From: Oryzobacter telluris
GTDB taxonomy: Bacteria; Actinomycetota; Actinomycetes; Actinomycetales; Dermatophilaceae
Direction of reading: 5' to 3'
Assembly: GCF_043099285.1 (NCBI RefSeq)
Contig: NZ_CP170723.1
Location: forward strand, 1,984,001-2,048,000
DNA: 64,000 bases
Under the pieces are notes generated by a model. It was given only the letters and a program-made list of their open reading frames with translations, searched no databases and was not told the origin of the DNA. A program made the position numbers and the translations under genes. The stretch's first letter is position 1. Every line of letters starts with the position of its first letter. This document shows, one piece after another, positions 47,692 through 55,094 of the stretch.

Positions 47692-48420
47692 ATGTACCTC
47701 GAGAACGTCGTCGTCGACGCCCGGGACCCGCAGCGGCTCGGTCGCTTCTGGGAGGCCCTGCTGGGCTGCACCACCCTCAGCGACGACCCGACCGGCAGCT
47801 TCGAGACCCGGCTCACCGTCCCCGACGGGCCGGTGCTCGACCTGTGCTTCGAGAAGGTCGATGAGCCACCCGCGCCGAGCCCGCGCCTGCACCTCGAGGT
47901 CAGCGGGGGCGACCGGCAGGACGAGGTCGTGGCCCGCGTCCTCGAGCTGGGCGGCCGGCACCTCGACATCGGGCAGCGTGACGTTCCGTGGGTCGTCATG
48001 GCCGACCCCGAGGGCAACCCGCTGTGCGTCATGGAGGCCCGTCCCGAGTACGCCGCATCCGGCCCGTTGTCCTCGCTGCCCCTCGACTGCGCCGACGTCG
48101 AGCGCGACACCCGGTTCTGGTCGGAGCTGTCCGGCTGGCTCCTCGCGCCGAGCTCGATGGCGAGCGCGCTGCGCCACCCCAGCGGCCGCGGCCCGCTGCT
48201 CGAGCTCTGCCCCGAGCTCGCCCCCAAGGGTCCCGACGACAAGAACCGGGTGCACCTCGACCTGCGCCTCGAGGCCTCCGACGACCCGGACGAGGTGGTC
48301 ACCCGGCTCCTCGACCTCGGCGGCTCCGAGTTCCACCACGGGTGGGGCGACCTCCCGTGGCGGGTGTTCCGCGACCCCTCGGGCAACGAGCTCTGCCTGC
48401 TCCCGACGCCGAGGGGGTGA
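47692..48420 (+). CDS. Two-domain VOC/glyoxalase-like protein
   Basis: This 242-residue protein consists of two consecutive VOC units: about 1-118 (VVVDARDPQRLGRFWEALLG, then VVMADPEGNPLCVME) and about 128-242 (LPLDCADVERDTRFWSELSG, then RVFRDPSGNELCLLP). The usual first metal ligands (His/Gln) are weak in both halves, so it may bind ligands without metal catalysis. Proteins of this kind are often annotated glyoxalase-like; the substrate is unknown. It is divergent from the lipoprotein gene and ends just before the aspS promoter. Confidence 0.82.
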   Translation: MYLENVVVDARDPQRLGRFWEALLGCTTLSDDPTGSFETRLTVPDGPVLDLCFEKVDEPPAPSPRLHLEVSGGDRQDEVVARVLELGGRHLDIGQRDVPWVVMADPEGNPLCVMEARPEYAASGPLSSLPLDCADVERDTRFWSELSGWLLAPSSMASALRHPSGRGPLLELCPELAPKGPDDKNRVHLDLRLEASDDPDEVVTRLLDLGGSEFHHGWGDLPWRVFRDPSGNELCLLPTPRG

Positions 48421-48454
48421 GGTCACGCGGTCGAGGACGGCCCCGCGACCTCCG

Positions 48455-48460
48455 TAGACT
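48455..48460 (+). promoter_or_regulatory. Minus 10 element of aspS
   Basis: TAGACT is a consensus minus 10 located 73 bases before the aspS GTG. The same hexamer precedes pheS. Confidence 0.5.
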
Positions 48461-48533
48461 GTCCGGGTGCCCGGGCGCCCCACGCGCGGCGGTCCGGGCC
48501 GTTGCACCCCGCACCCGAACCGAAGGACCTCAC

Positions 48534-50357
48534 GTGCTCCGCACCCACGAGGCCGGCACCCTGCGTGCCGCCCACACCGGCCAGACCGTCACGCTCACCG
48601 GCTGGGTGGCCAAGCGGCGCGATCACGGCGGCGTGGCCTTCATCGACCTGCGTGACGGCAGCGGCGTCGTCCAGGTCGTCGCGCGCGACGAGGTCCTCAC
48701 CGGTGCGGCCCACGACCTGCGCAGCGAGTTCGTCGTCAAGGTCGTCGGCCAGGTCACCGCTCGCGACGAGCGCAACGTCAACCCCGACCTGCCCACCGGC
48801 GAGGTCGAGGTCGTCGCCACCGGCCTCGAGGTGCTCAACGCGTCGGCGCCGCTGCCCTTCCAGCTCGACGAGCGCGTCACCGTCGGCGAGGAGGCGCGCC
48901 TCAAGCACCGCTACCTCGACCTGCGCCGGCCCGGCACCCAGTCGGCGGGCCACGCCATCCGGCTGCGCTCGAAGGTCAACGCCGCCGCGCGCGGCGTGCT
49001 CGGCGCCCGCGACTTCGTGGAGATCGAGACCCCCACGCTCACCCGGTCCACGCCGGAGGGCGCCCGCGACTTCCTCGTGCCCGCGCGCCTCGCGCCGGGG
49101 TCCTGGTACGCGCTGCCGCAGAGCCCGCAGCTGTTCAAGCAGCTGCTCATGGTCTCGGGGATGGAGCGGTACTACCAGATCGCCCGCTGCTACCGCGACG
49201 AGGACTTCCGCGCCGACCGCCAGCCCGAGTTCACCCAGCTCGACATCGAGATGAGCTTCGTCGAGCAGTCCGACGTCCTCGAGCTCGGTGAGGCCGTGGT
49301 CCGCGAGATCTGGAAGCTCATCGGGGTCGAGCTGCACACCCCGTTCCAGCAGATGACCTACGCCGAGGCGATGCGCCGCTTCGGGTCCGACAAGCCCGAC
49401 CTGCGCTTCGGCGTCGAGCTCGTGGAGTGCACCGAGTACTTCAAGGACACCCCGTTCCGCGTGTTCCAGTCCGAGTACGTCGGCGCCGTCGTCATGCCCG
49501 GCGGGGCGAGCCAGCCCCGCAAGCAGCTCGACGCGTGGCAGGAGTGGGCCAAGCAGCGCGGCGCCCGCGGCCTGGCGTACGTGCTCGTCCAGGAGGACGG
49601 CACCCTCGGCGGCCCGGTCGCCAAGAACCTGTCCGAGGAGGAGGCCGCGGGCCTCGCCGGGCACGTCGGCGCCGAGCCCGGCGACTGCGTGTTCTTCGCC
49701 GCGGGCGGCACCAAGGCCTCGCGCGCCCTGCTCGGGGCCGCGCGCCTGGAGATCGGCAAGCGCTGCGGGCTCGTCGACGAGTCGGCGTGGAGCTTCCTCT
49801 GGGTCGTCGACGCGCCCCTGTTCGAGCCGGCCTCCGAGGCCGTCGCGGCGGGCGACGTCGCCGTCGGCACGGGCGCCTGGACCGCGGTGCACCACGCGTT
49901 CACCTCGCCCAAGGAGGAGTTCCTCGACACCTTCGACACCGACCCCGGCCCGGCGCTGGCGTACGCCTACGACATGGTCTGCAACGGCAACGAGATCGGC
50001 GGCGGCTCCATCCGTATCCACCGCCGCGACGTGCAGGAGCGCGTGTTCGCGGTCATGGGCCTGACCCAGGAGGAGGCGCAGGAGAAGTTCGGCTTCCTCC
50101 TCGACGCCTTCGCGTTCGGCGCCCCGCCGCACGGCGGCATCGCCTTCGGCTGGGACCGCATCGTCATGCTCCTCGGCGGCTTCGAGAGCATCCGCGACGT
50201 CATCGCGTTCCCGAAGTCGGGCGGCGGCTACGACCCGCTCACCGAGGCTCCCGCCCCCATCACGCCCGAGCAGCGCAAGGAGGCCGGCATCGACAGCACG
50301 CCCCCGGCCCCGAAGGCCGACGACGGCGAGCCGACGGACGGCCCCGCCCCGGCCTGA
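48534..50357 (+). CDS. aspS: Aspartate--tRNA ligase
   Basis: This is a class IIb synthetase of 607 residues. It has an N-terminal OB-fold anticodon-binding domain (TGWVAKRRDHGGVAFIDLRD), motif 2 around YYQIARCYRDEDFRADRQPEFTQ (split here by YRDEDFR), a bacterial GAD insertion (about 300-420) and motif 3 in APPHGGIAFGWDRIVMLL. The C-terminal tail is acidic and Pro-rich. Whether it is strictly specific for tRNA-Asp or also charges tRNA-Asn cannot be decided here. The start is GTG 48534 with GAAGGACC upstream. Confidence 0.96.
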   Translation: MLRTHEAGTLRAAHTGQTVTLTGWVAKRRDHGGVAFIDLRDGSGVVQVVARDEVLTGAAHDLRSEFVVKVVGQVTARDERNVNPDLPTGEVEVVATGLEVLNASAPLPFQLDERVTVGEEARLKHRYLDLRRPGTQSAGHAIRLRSKVNAAARGVLGARDFVEIETPTLTRSTPEGARDFLVPARLAPGSWYALPQSPQLFKQLLMVSGMERYYQIARCYRDEDFRADRQPEFTQLDIEMSFVEQSDVLELGEAVVREIWKLIGVELHTPFQQMTYAEAMRRFGSDKPDLRFGVELVECTEYFKDTPFRVFQSEYVGAVVMPGGASQPRKQLDAWQEWAKQRGARGLAYVLVQEDGTLGGPVAKNLSEEEAAGLAGHVGAEPGDCVFFAAGGTKASRALLGAARLEIGKRCGLVDESAWSFLWVVDAPLFEPASEAVAAGDVAVGTGAWTAVHHAFTSPKEEFLDTFDTDPGPALAYAYDMVCNGNEIGGGSIRIHRRDVQERVFAVMGLTQEEAQEKFGFLLDAFAFGAPPHGGIAFGWDRIVMLLGGFESIRDVIAFPKSGGGYDPLTEAPAPITPEQRKEAGIDSTPPAPKADDGEPTDGPAPA

Positions 50358-50370
50358 CCCCGACACGTCC

Positions 50371-50420
50371 GACGCGACGACGCCGCCCCTCCCGACGTGG
50401 GAGGGGCGGAGTCGTGCGTC
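50371..50420. terminator. Bidirectional GC-rich terminator hairpin
   Basis: A perfect 11-base-pair stem (50383-50393 with 50399-50409, loop GACGT) is extended outward by GACGCGACGAC and GTCGTGCGTC with a small bulge. It lies between convergent aspS and the hydrolase gene and has no T tract. Confidence 0.65.
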
Positions 50421-50434
50421 GCGGCCGGTCGTCC

Positions 50435-51259
50435 TCAGCGGGCGAGGAACTCCACGAGGACGAGGTTGAACTCCTCGGTGTGCGAGTCGTTGATGCCGTG
50501 CGGGCCGTCGGCGATGACGTGCAGCTGCGCGCCGGGGACCTGTGCCGCCGTGCGCTGACCCGACTTCTCCAGCGGCACGATGGCGTCGGCGTCGCCGTGC
50601 ACGACGAGGACGGGCACCGTGACCTCGGCCAGGTCGCCGCTGAAGTCCTCGACCCACGAGCGGATGCACTGCACCGCGGCGTGGACGTCGGCCTGGGCGG
50701 CGAGGCCGAGGGCGGCCTGCCGCTGCGCCTCGGTCACCTTGAGGTCGCCGTTCGCCGAGTAGAAGTTCGTGAGGAACCCGTCGAGGAAGCCGCTCGGGTC
50801 GGCGGCGAGGTCGCGTTGCATCCCCTGGACCGTCTCGTCGTCGAGGGCGCCGTCGGGGTGCGCGTCGTCCTTCGCGAGGTTCGGCGGGATGGCCGCGGCG
50901 AACACGGCGCTGTGGACGCGTTCCTCGCCGTGGGTGCCGATGTAGCGGGCGACCTCGCCGCCACCCATCGAGAACCCGACGAGGCTGACGTCGTGCAGGT
51001 CGAGCCCGGTGAGCACGGCGTCGAGGTCGCTCGTCAGGGTGTCGTAGTCGTAGGAGGACTCCTCGCCCGGCTTGCCCGACTGCCCGAAGCCGCGGCGGTC
51101 GTAGGTGACGACGCGGTGGCCGGCCTCGCTGAGGGCGGCCACGGTCGCCGACCACGAGGCGCCGCTGAGGGGCCAGCCGTGGATGAGGACGACGGGGCGG
51201 CCGTCACCGCCGGTGTCCTCGACGTGGAGGTCGACCGAGCCGTTGCTGATGGTGCTCAT
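50435..51259 (-). CDS. Alpha/beta hydrolase (non-haem chloroperoxidase-like)
   Basis: This 274-residue hydrolase has the family features VLIHGWPLSGASW (oxyanion loop), VVTYDRRGFGQSGKP, nucleophile Ser97 in GFSMGGGE, acid Asp225 in GDADAIVP and His254 in DGPHGIND, a complete triad. The sequence resembles the cofactor-free haloperoxidase/esterase group, which mostly act as esterases or perhydrolases. A good GAAAGGTGA site precedes the ATG at 51259, one of the few true ribosome-binding sites for a single gene in this part. Confidence 0.88.
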   Translation of the reverse strand: MSTISNGSVDLHVEDTGGDGRPVVLIHGWPLSGASWSATVAALSEAGHRVVTYDRRGFGQSGKPGEESSYDYDTLTSDLDAVLTGLDLHDVSLVGFSMGGGEVARYIGTHGEERVHSAVFAAAIPPNLAKDDAHPDGALDDETVQGMQRDLAADPSGFLDGFLTNFYSANGDLKVTEAQRQAALGLAAQADVHAAVQCIRSWVEDFSGDLAEVTVPVLVVHGDADAIVPLEKSGQRTAAQVPGAQLHVIADGPHGINDSHTEEFNLVLVEFLAR

Positions 51260-51374
51260 CGTTCACCTTTCGTGGGGGCTGTCACGGCCACCGTAGGCAC
51301 GTCGCCCCCGCGCCCGCACCCGTCGGGGCGCAGGAATTTCCGCAGGTCACCCACAGTTCGGGTGCCGGTCGCCG

Positions 51375-52166
51375 TCAGGCGAACCAGCGGCTCGTCCACT
51401 CCATCCCGGTGGTGAACCCCAGCCGGAGGTAGAGGCGCCGCGCGACGTCGTTGTCGGCGAACATGCCGAGGGCGCAGGCGCCCGTCGTCGCCACGGCGTC
51501 GCGGGTGAGGCGCGCGGTGACGGCGGCCCCCCAGCCCTCCCCGCGGCGGTGCCCGGCGACGGCGATGCCGGCGAGCGTGGGGGTGCCCGCCTGCGACGGC
51601 TCGCAGCCGCCGACCGCCACGAGCGCGCCGTCCCCGGGGTCGCGGACGGCGACCCACCGCTGGCCGGGGCGGGCGAACGGCTGGCCGTGGGTGGTGGGGC
51701 TGTGGTGGGCGAGGAACGCCTCGGCCTCGTCGCGGGCGGTCGGGTCGAGCTCGACGACCCGGTCCTCGCCGCGGACCTGTGGGGGTGACCGGGTGGTCCA
51801 GAGCCAGTCCCACTCGCCGCCGCGCTCCCCGAGGTCGAGCCGTGACGTGGCGACGTCGATGCAGCCGCGGGGCACGCTGACGTGGCGGTTGGCACCGCCG
51901 GTGACCCAGGCGCGGACGGCGGGGTCGTCGAGGAGGGTGGCGAGCGCTTCACGGCTCCCGAGGACGGCGCTGCCCGGGACGCCGTGGTCGGACCGGCGGT
52001 GGAGGGCGACGGCGCCGTCCGGCAGGTTCCCGACGGCCCAGCCCGGTGCCACGAACCCGGCGCCGACGTCGAGGACGGCGACGGGGTGGTCGCCGGTGGC
52101 GGCAGTGGCCTCGGCCGCGTCGGTGAGGACGCGGACCGCTCCGGTCCCGGGGTCCTGCGGCGTCAT
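51375..52166 (-). CDS. GNAT acetyltransferase with N-terminal extension
   Basis: This 263-residue protein has a C-terminal GNAT domain (about 140-263): VAVGGCEPSQAGTPTLAGIAV, the CoA loop GHRRGEGWGAAVTARL and MFADNDVARRLYLRLGF. The N-terminal half (about 1-135) is a second, poorly conserved alpha/beta domain, as in tandem-GNAT proteins. The acceptor is unknown. The start ATG 52166 has a CAGGCT box six bases upstream, which points to a leaderless message. Confidence 0.82.
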   Translation of the reverse strand: MTPQDPGTGAVRVLTDAAEATAATGDHPVAVLDVGAGFVAPGWAVGNLPDGAVALHRRSDHGVPGSAVLGSREALATLLDDPAVRAWVTGGANRHVSVPRGCIDVATSRLDLGERGGEWDWLWTTRSPPQVRGEDRVVELDPTARDEAEAFLAHHSPTTHGQPFARPGQRWVAVRDPGDGALVAVGGCEPSQAGTPTLAGIAVAGHRRGEGWGAAVTARLTRDAVATTGACALGMFADNDVARRLYLRLGFTTGMEWTSRWFA

Positions 52167-52239
52167 GGGAGCAGCCTGCCACGGGGGCACCCGGCGAATG
52201 CCGTTGCCGTGGGCGGGTGCCGGTGGCACGGTGGTGCGC

Positions 52240-52755
52240 ATGCCCGCCTCCCGGACCCGACCCGCCCGCGACGCCGACGAGCGCGCGAACCTCCTCGGCT
52301 GGTACGACCTCCAGCGGGGGATCGTCCGGCTCAAGTGCTCCGGGCTCACCGACGAGGACGCGCAGCGGGTGCTGCTCCCGTCGTCGCCCCTGATGACGGT
52401 GGCCGGGATCCTGTCGCACCTGTCCTGGACCGAGGACCTCTGGTTCCGCGAGTGCTTCCTCGGTGAGCGGGCGCAGGGGAGGGGCTTCGGCCCGGACCTC
52501 GAGGACGACGCCGAGTTCCGGGTGTCCGGGGTGCCCCTGGCCCGGCTGCTCGAGGAGTACGAGGCCGCCTGCGCCCGGTCGGACGCGGTCATCGCGGCCC
52601 ACGACCTCGACGACACCGGCAGCACGGCCATCCACTCGGTCGGCGAGGCGACGCTGCGCTGGATGGTGACGCACATGCTCGAGGAGACCGCCCGGCACGC
52701 GGGCCACCTCGACCTGCTGCGCGAGATGCTCGACGGCGAGACCGGCTACTACTGA
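52240..52755 (+). CDS. DinB/DUF664-family protein
   Basis: This is a 171-residue four-helix-bundle protein. The three metal-binding His of the DinB fold are likely in ILSHLSWTEDLWF, VTHMLEETARHAGHLD; the C-terminal EETARHAGHLDLLRE block is typical of DUF664 proteins. In actinomycetes this superfamily includes thiol-S-transferases that use mycothiol, so a detoxification role is possible. The start ATG 52240 is followed by a short Arg-rich segment. Confidence 0.84.
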   Translation: MPASRTRPARDADERANLLGWYDLQRGIVRLKCSGLTDEDAQRVLLPSSPLMTVAGILSHLSWTEDLWFRECFLGERAQGRGFGPDLEDDAEFRVSGVPLARLLEEYEAACARSDAVIAAHDLDDTGSTAIHSVGEATLRWMVTHMLEETARHAGHLDLLREMLDGETGYY

Positions 52756-52771
52756 CGGGCGTCGCGGCGAC

Positions 52772-52777
52772 TAGCCT
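52772..52777 (+). promoter_or_regulatory. Minus 10 element for a leaderless rarA start
   Basis: TAGCCT ends seven bases before GTG 52785 with no ribosome-binding site. Confidence 0.5.
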
Positions 52778-52784
52778 GCGTCGG

Positions 52785-54203
52785 GTGAGCCAGGACGGGA
52801 CGGACCTCTTCGGGGCGGCGGCAGCCGGCGCCGGGGTGCCCCTGTCGCAGGCCGCCCTCCCACCGCTCGCCGTGCGGATGCGTCCGCGCACGATCGACGA
52901 GGTCCGCGGCCAGGCCGACGTCCTGCGTCCCGGGAACCCGTTGCGCCGGCTCATCGAGGGCAGCGGGGGAGCGGCCGGCCCGCTCTCGGCGATCCTCTGG
53001 GGGCCGCCGGGCACCGGGAAGACCACCCTCGCCCACCTCGTCGCCAGCGCCGCCGACCGCGAGTTCGTCGAGCTGTCCGCGGTGACGGCGGGCGTCAAGG
53101 ACGTCCGCGCCGTCATGGAGGGGGCCCTGCGCGCCCGCGACCTCTACGGCCGCCAGACCGTGCTGTTCCTCGACGAGATCCACCGCTTCACCAAGGCCCA
53201 GCAGGACGCCCTGCTGCCCGGCGTGGAGAACCGGCAGGTCGTCCTCGTCGCCGCCACGACCGAGAACCCGTCGTTCAGCGTCATCGCCCCGCTGCTGTCG
53301 CGCTCGGTCCTCGTCACCCTCGTGCCGCTGACCGACGACGAGGTCGCCGACGTCCTCACCGCCGCCACCACCGACGAGCGCGGCCTCGACGGCGCCTACG
53401 CCCTGGCCGACGACGCCCGCGACCACCTCGTCCGACTCGCCGGCGGGGACGCCCGACGAGCGCTCACCTTCCTCGAGGCCGCGGCCGGCGTCGCCGAGGA
53501 CGCCCTCGCCCCCGGTGCCGAGCGGCCCGACGTCCTCACCCTCACGCTCGCCCAGGCCGAGCAGGCGGTCGCCACCGCGGCCGTCCGCTACGACCGCACC
53601 GGCGACCAGCACTACGACGTGGCGTCCGCGCTCATCAAGTCGATGCGCGGCTCCGACGTCGACGCCGCCCTGCACTACCTCGCGCGGATGCTGGAGGCGG
53701 GCGAGGACCCCCGCTTCATCGCCCGGCGCATCGTCATCGCCGCGTCCGAGGACGTCGGCCTCGGAGACCCGACCGCCCTGCAGACCGCCGTCGCCGCGAT
53801 GCACGCGGTGGCGCAGATCGGCATGCCGGAGGCGCGGATCATCCTCGCCCAGGCCGTGGTCCACAACGCCCTGGCCCCGAAGTCGAACGCCGCCTACACG
53901 GGCATCAACGAGGCCATCGCCGACGTCCGCGCCGGCAAGGGCGGGCCGGTGCCGATCCACCTGCGCGGCAGAGGGTACGGGGGAGCGGGCCGCATCGCCG
54001 ACGCCGCTGCCAAAGCCGCCGGCAAGGGGAAGACCCCGCAGTACGTCTACGCCCACGACGAGCCAGACGGCGTGGCCCGCCAGCAGTACCTCCCCGACGA
54101 CCTCGCGGGCAGCACCGACTACTACCGCCCCACCGACCGGGGGTTCGAGGCCCGGCTCCAGGAGCGCTGGCGCTGGCTGCGCGAACGCCTCGGCCGCGGC
54201 TGA
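52785..54203 (+). CDS. rarA: Replication-associated recombination protein A (RarA/MgsA)
   Basis: This AAA+ ATPase of 472 residues acts at stalled forks. Walker A GPPGTGKT is at 73-80, Walker B LFLDEIHRF at about 127-135, then AATTENPSF (sensor 1) and LVRLAGGDARRALTFLE (sensor 2), followed by the C-terminal tetramerisation part (DQHYDVASALIKSMRGSDVDAA). The order rarA-DUF948-alaS is common in actinomycetes. Confidence 0.94.
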   Translation: MSQDGTDLFGAAAAGAGVPLSQAALPPLAVRMRPRTIDEVRGQADVLRPGNPLRRLIEGSGGAAGPLSAILWGPPGTGKTTLAHLVASAADREFVELSAVTAGVKDVRAVMEGALRARDLYGRQTVLFLDEIHRFTKAQQDALLPGVENRQVVLVAATTENPSFSVIAPLLSRSVLVTLVPLTDDEVADVLTAATTDERGLDGAYALADDARDHLVRLAGGDARRALTFLEAAAGVAEDALAPGAERPDVLTLTLAQAEQAVATAAVRYDRTGDQHYDVASALIKSMRGSDVDAALHYLARMLEAGEDPRFIARRIVIAASEDVGLGDPTALQTAVAAMHAVAQIGMPEARIILAQAVVHNALAPKSNAAYTGINEAIADVRAGKGGPVPIHLRGRGYGGAGRIADAAAKAAGKGKTPQYVYAHDEPDGVARQQYLPDDLAGSTDYYRPTDRGFEARLQERWRWLRERLGRG

Positions 54204-54246
54204 GCGGCACGCCGGAATCGCGTGCGACGACACCGTGGCCCACGGG

Positions 54247-54252
54247 TAGGGT
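54247..54252 (+). promoter_or_regulatory. Minus 10 element before the DUF948 gene
   Basis: TAGGGT ends seven bases before the ATG at 54260, again a leaderless layout. Confidence 0.45.
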
Positions 54253-54259
54253 CGGACGC

Positions 54260-54625
54260 ATGACGGTGACGCTCGGAGGAATCGCGGGACTCGTGGCGGC
54301 GCTCGCGTTCGCCTTCCTCGTCGTGCGGCTCGCGTCGCTCGTCGGCAAGGCCGGCCGCATCCTCGACGAGACCGCCGCCAGCGTCCGCGAGACGAGCGAC
54401 AACATCCAGCCGACGCTGAAGTCCCTCACCGACACCATCGGCCTCACCAACGACCAGCTGACCCGGGTCGACGCCATCACGAGCTCGGTCTCGACGATGA
54501 CGACCAACGCCTCCGCGCTGACCTCCGTCGCCGCGGCGACGGTCGGCTCGCCCCTGATCAAGGTCGCGGCGTACAGCTACGGCGTGCGCACGGCGATCAA
54601 GGGCCTGAAGAAGGTCCAGAAGTGA
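54260..54625 (+). CDS. DUF948-family membrane protein
   Basis: This 121-residue protein has one N-terminal membrane helix (about 6-28: IAGLVAALAFAFLVVRLASLVG) followed by a long amphipathic helix with repeated Thr/Ser/Asp and coiled-coil spacing (ASVRETSDNIQPTLKSLTDT), the pattern of the DUF948 family. These proteins are widespread in Gram-positives, sometimes annotated as general stress proteins, without known mechanism. The following small gene overlaps by four bases. Confidence 0.83.
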   Translation: MTVTLGGIAGLVAALAFAFLVVRLASLVGKAGRILDETAASVRETSDNIQPTLKSLTDTIGLTNDQLTRVDAITSSVSTMTTNASALTSVAAATVGSPLIKVAAYSYGVRTAIKGLKKVQK

Positions 54626-54978
54626 GGCTGCGCACCGTGCTGCTGGCCGCGGCGGCCGTCGGCGTCGGCTACGCCGTGTGGCGCCTGCCCGCGACGAAGC
54701 GCTTCGTCGCCACCGTCCGCGACGCCTCGGCCGAGCGGGAGGCCGAGCTGCGCGAGGCCGTCGAGGTCGCCGTCCGCACCGACGCCACCACCCGCGCGCC
54801 GCGGCACGCCGCCGGCGCGGGCGTCCCCGACCTCGACGTCGAGGCCGGCTGGGACCGCGGCCGCACGGCCCGCACCCGCCCCTCGACCGCCCTCGGCGAG
54901 GACGACCCCGGCCGCTCCCTCACCCCCGAGGAGGCGCGGGCCCTGCTGCTCGACCCCAGCGGCGAGCGAGCTCCGTAG
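54622..54978 (+). CDS. Small membrane-anchored protein coupled to DUF948 gene
   Basis: This 118-residue protein has an N-terminal hydrophobic segment (about 3-20: LRTVLLAAAAVGVGYAVW) and a charged soluble tail containing a helix (AEREAELREAVEVAV) and a Pro/Arg-rich end with SLTPEEARALLL. It starts in a GTGA overlap with the DUF948 gene. Streptomyces has a small protein at the same place before alaS. The function is unknown; the pair may act together at the membrane. Confidence 0.72.
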   Translation: MRLRTVLLAAAAVGVGYAVWRLPATKRFVATVRDASAEREAELREAVEVAVRTDATTRAPRHAAGAGVPDLDVEAGWDRGRTARTRPSTALGEDDPGRSLTPEEARALLLDPSGERAP

Positions 54979-55037
54979 GGCCCTCGCGCCCCCGCCCTCC
55001 CCCGACCCACCCGATCGGCCACCGCGGCGGACGGGCA

Positions 55038-55043
55038 TACGAT
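55038..55043 (+). promoter_or_regulatory. Possible alaS promoter element
   Basis: TACGAT fits the minus 10 consensus and lies 51 bases before the alaS ATG. Confidence 0.4.
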
Positions 55044-55094
55044 GTCGCGTGCCCGTGCCCGGTGGCACCCGTGAACACCAAGGACTGATTTCCC

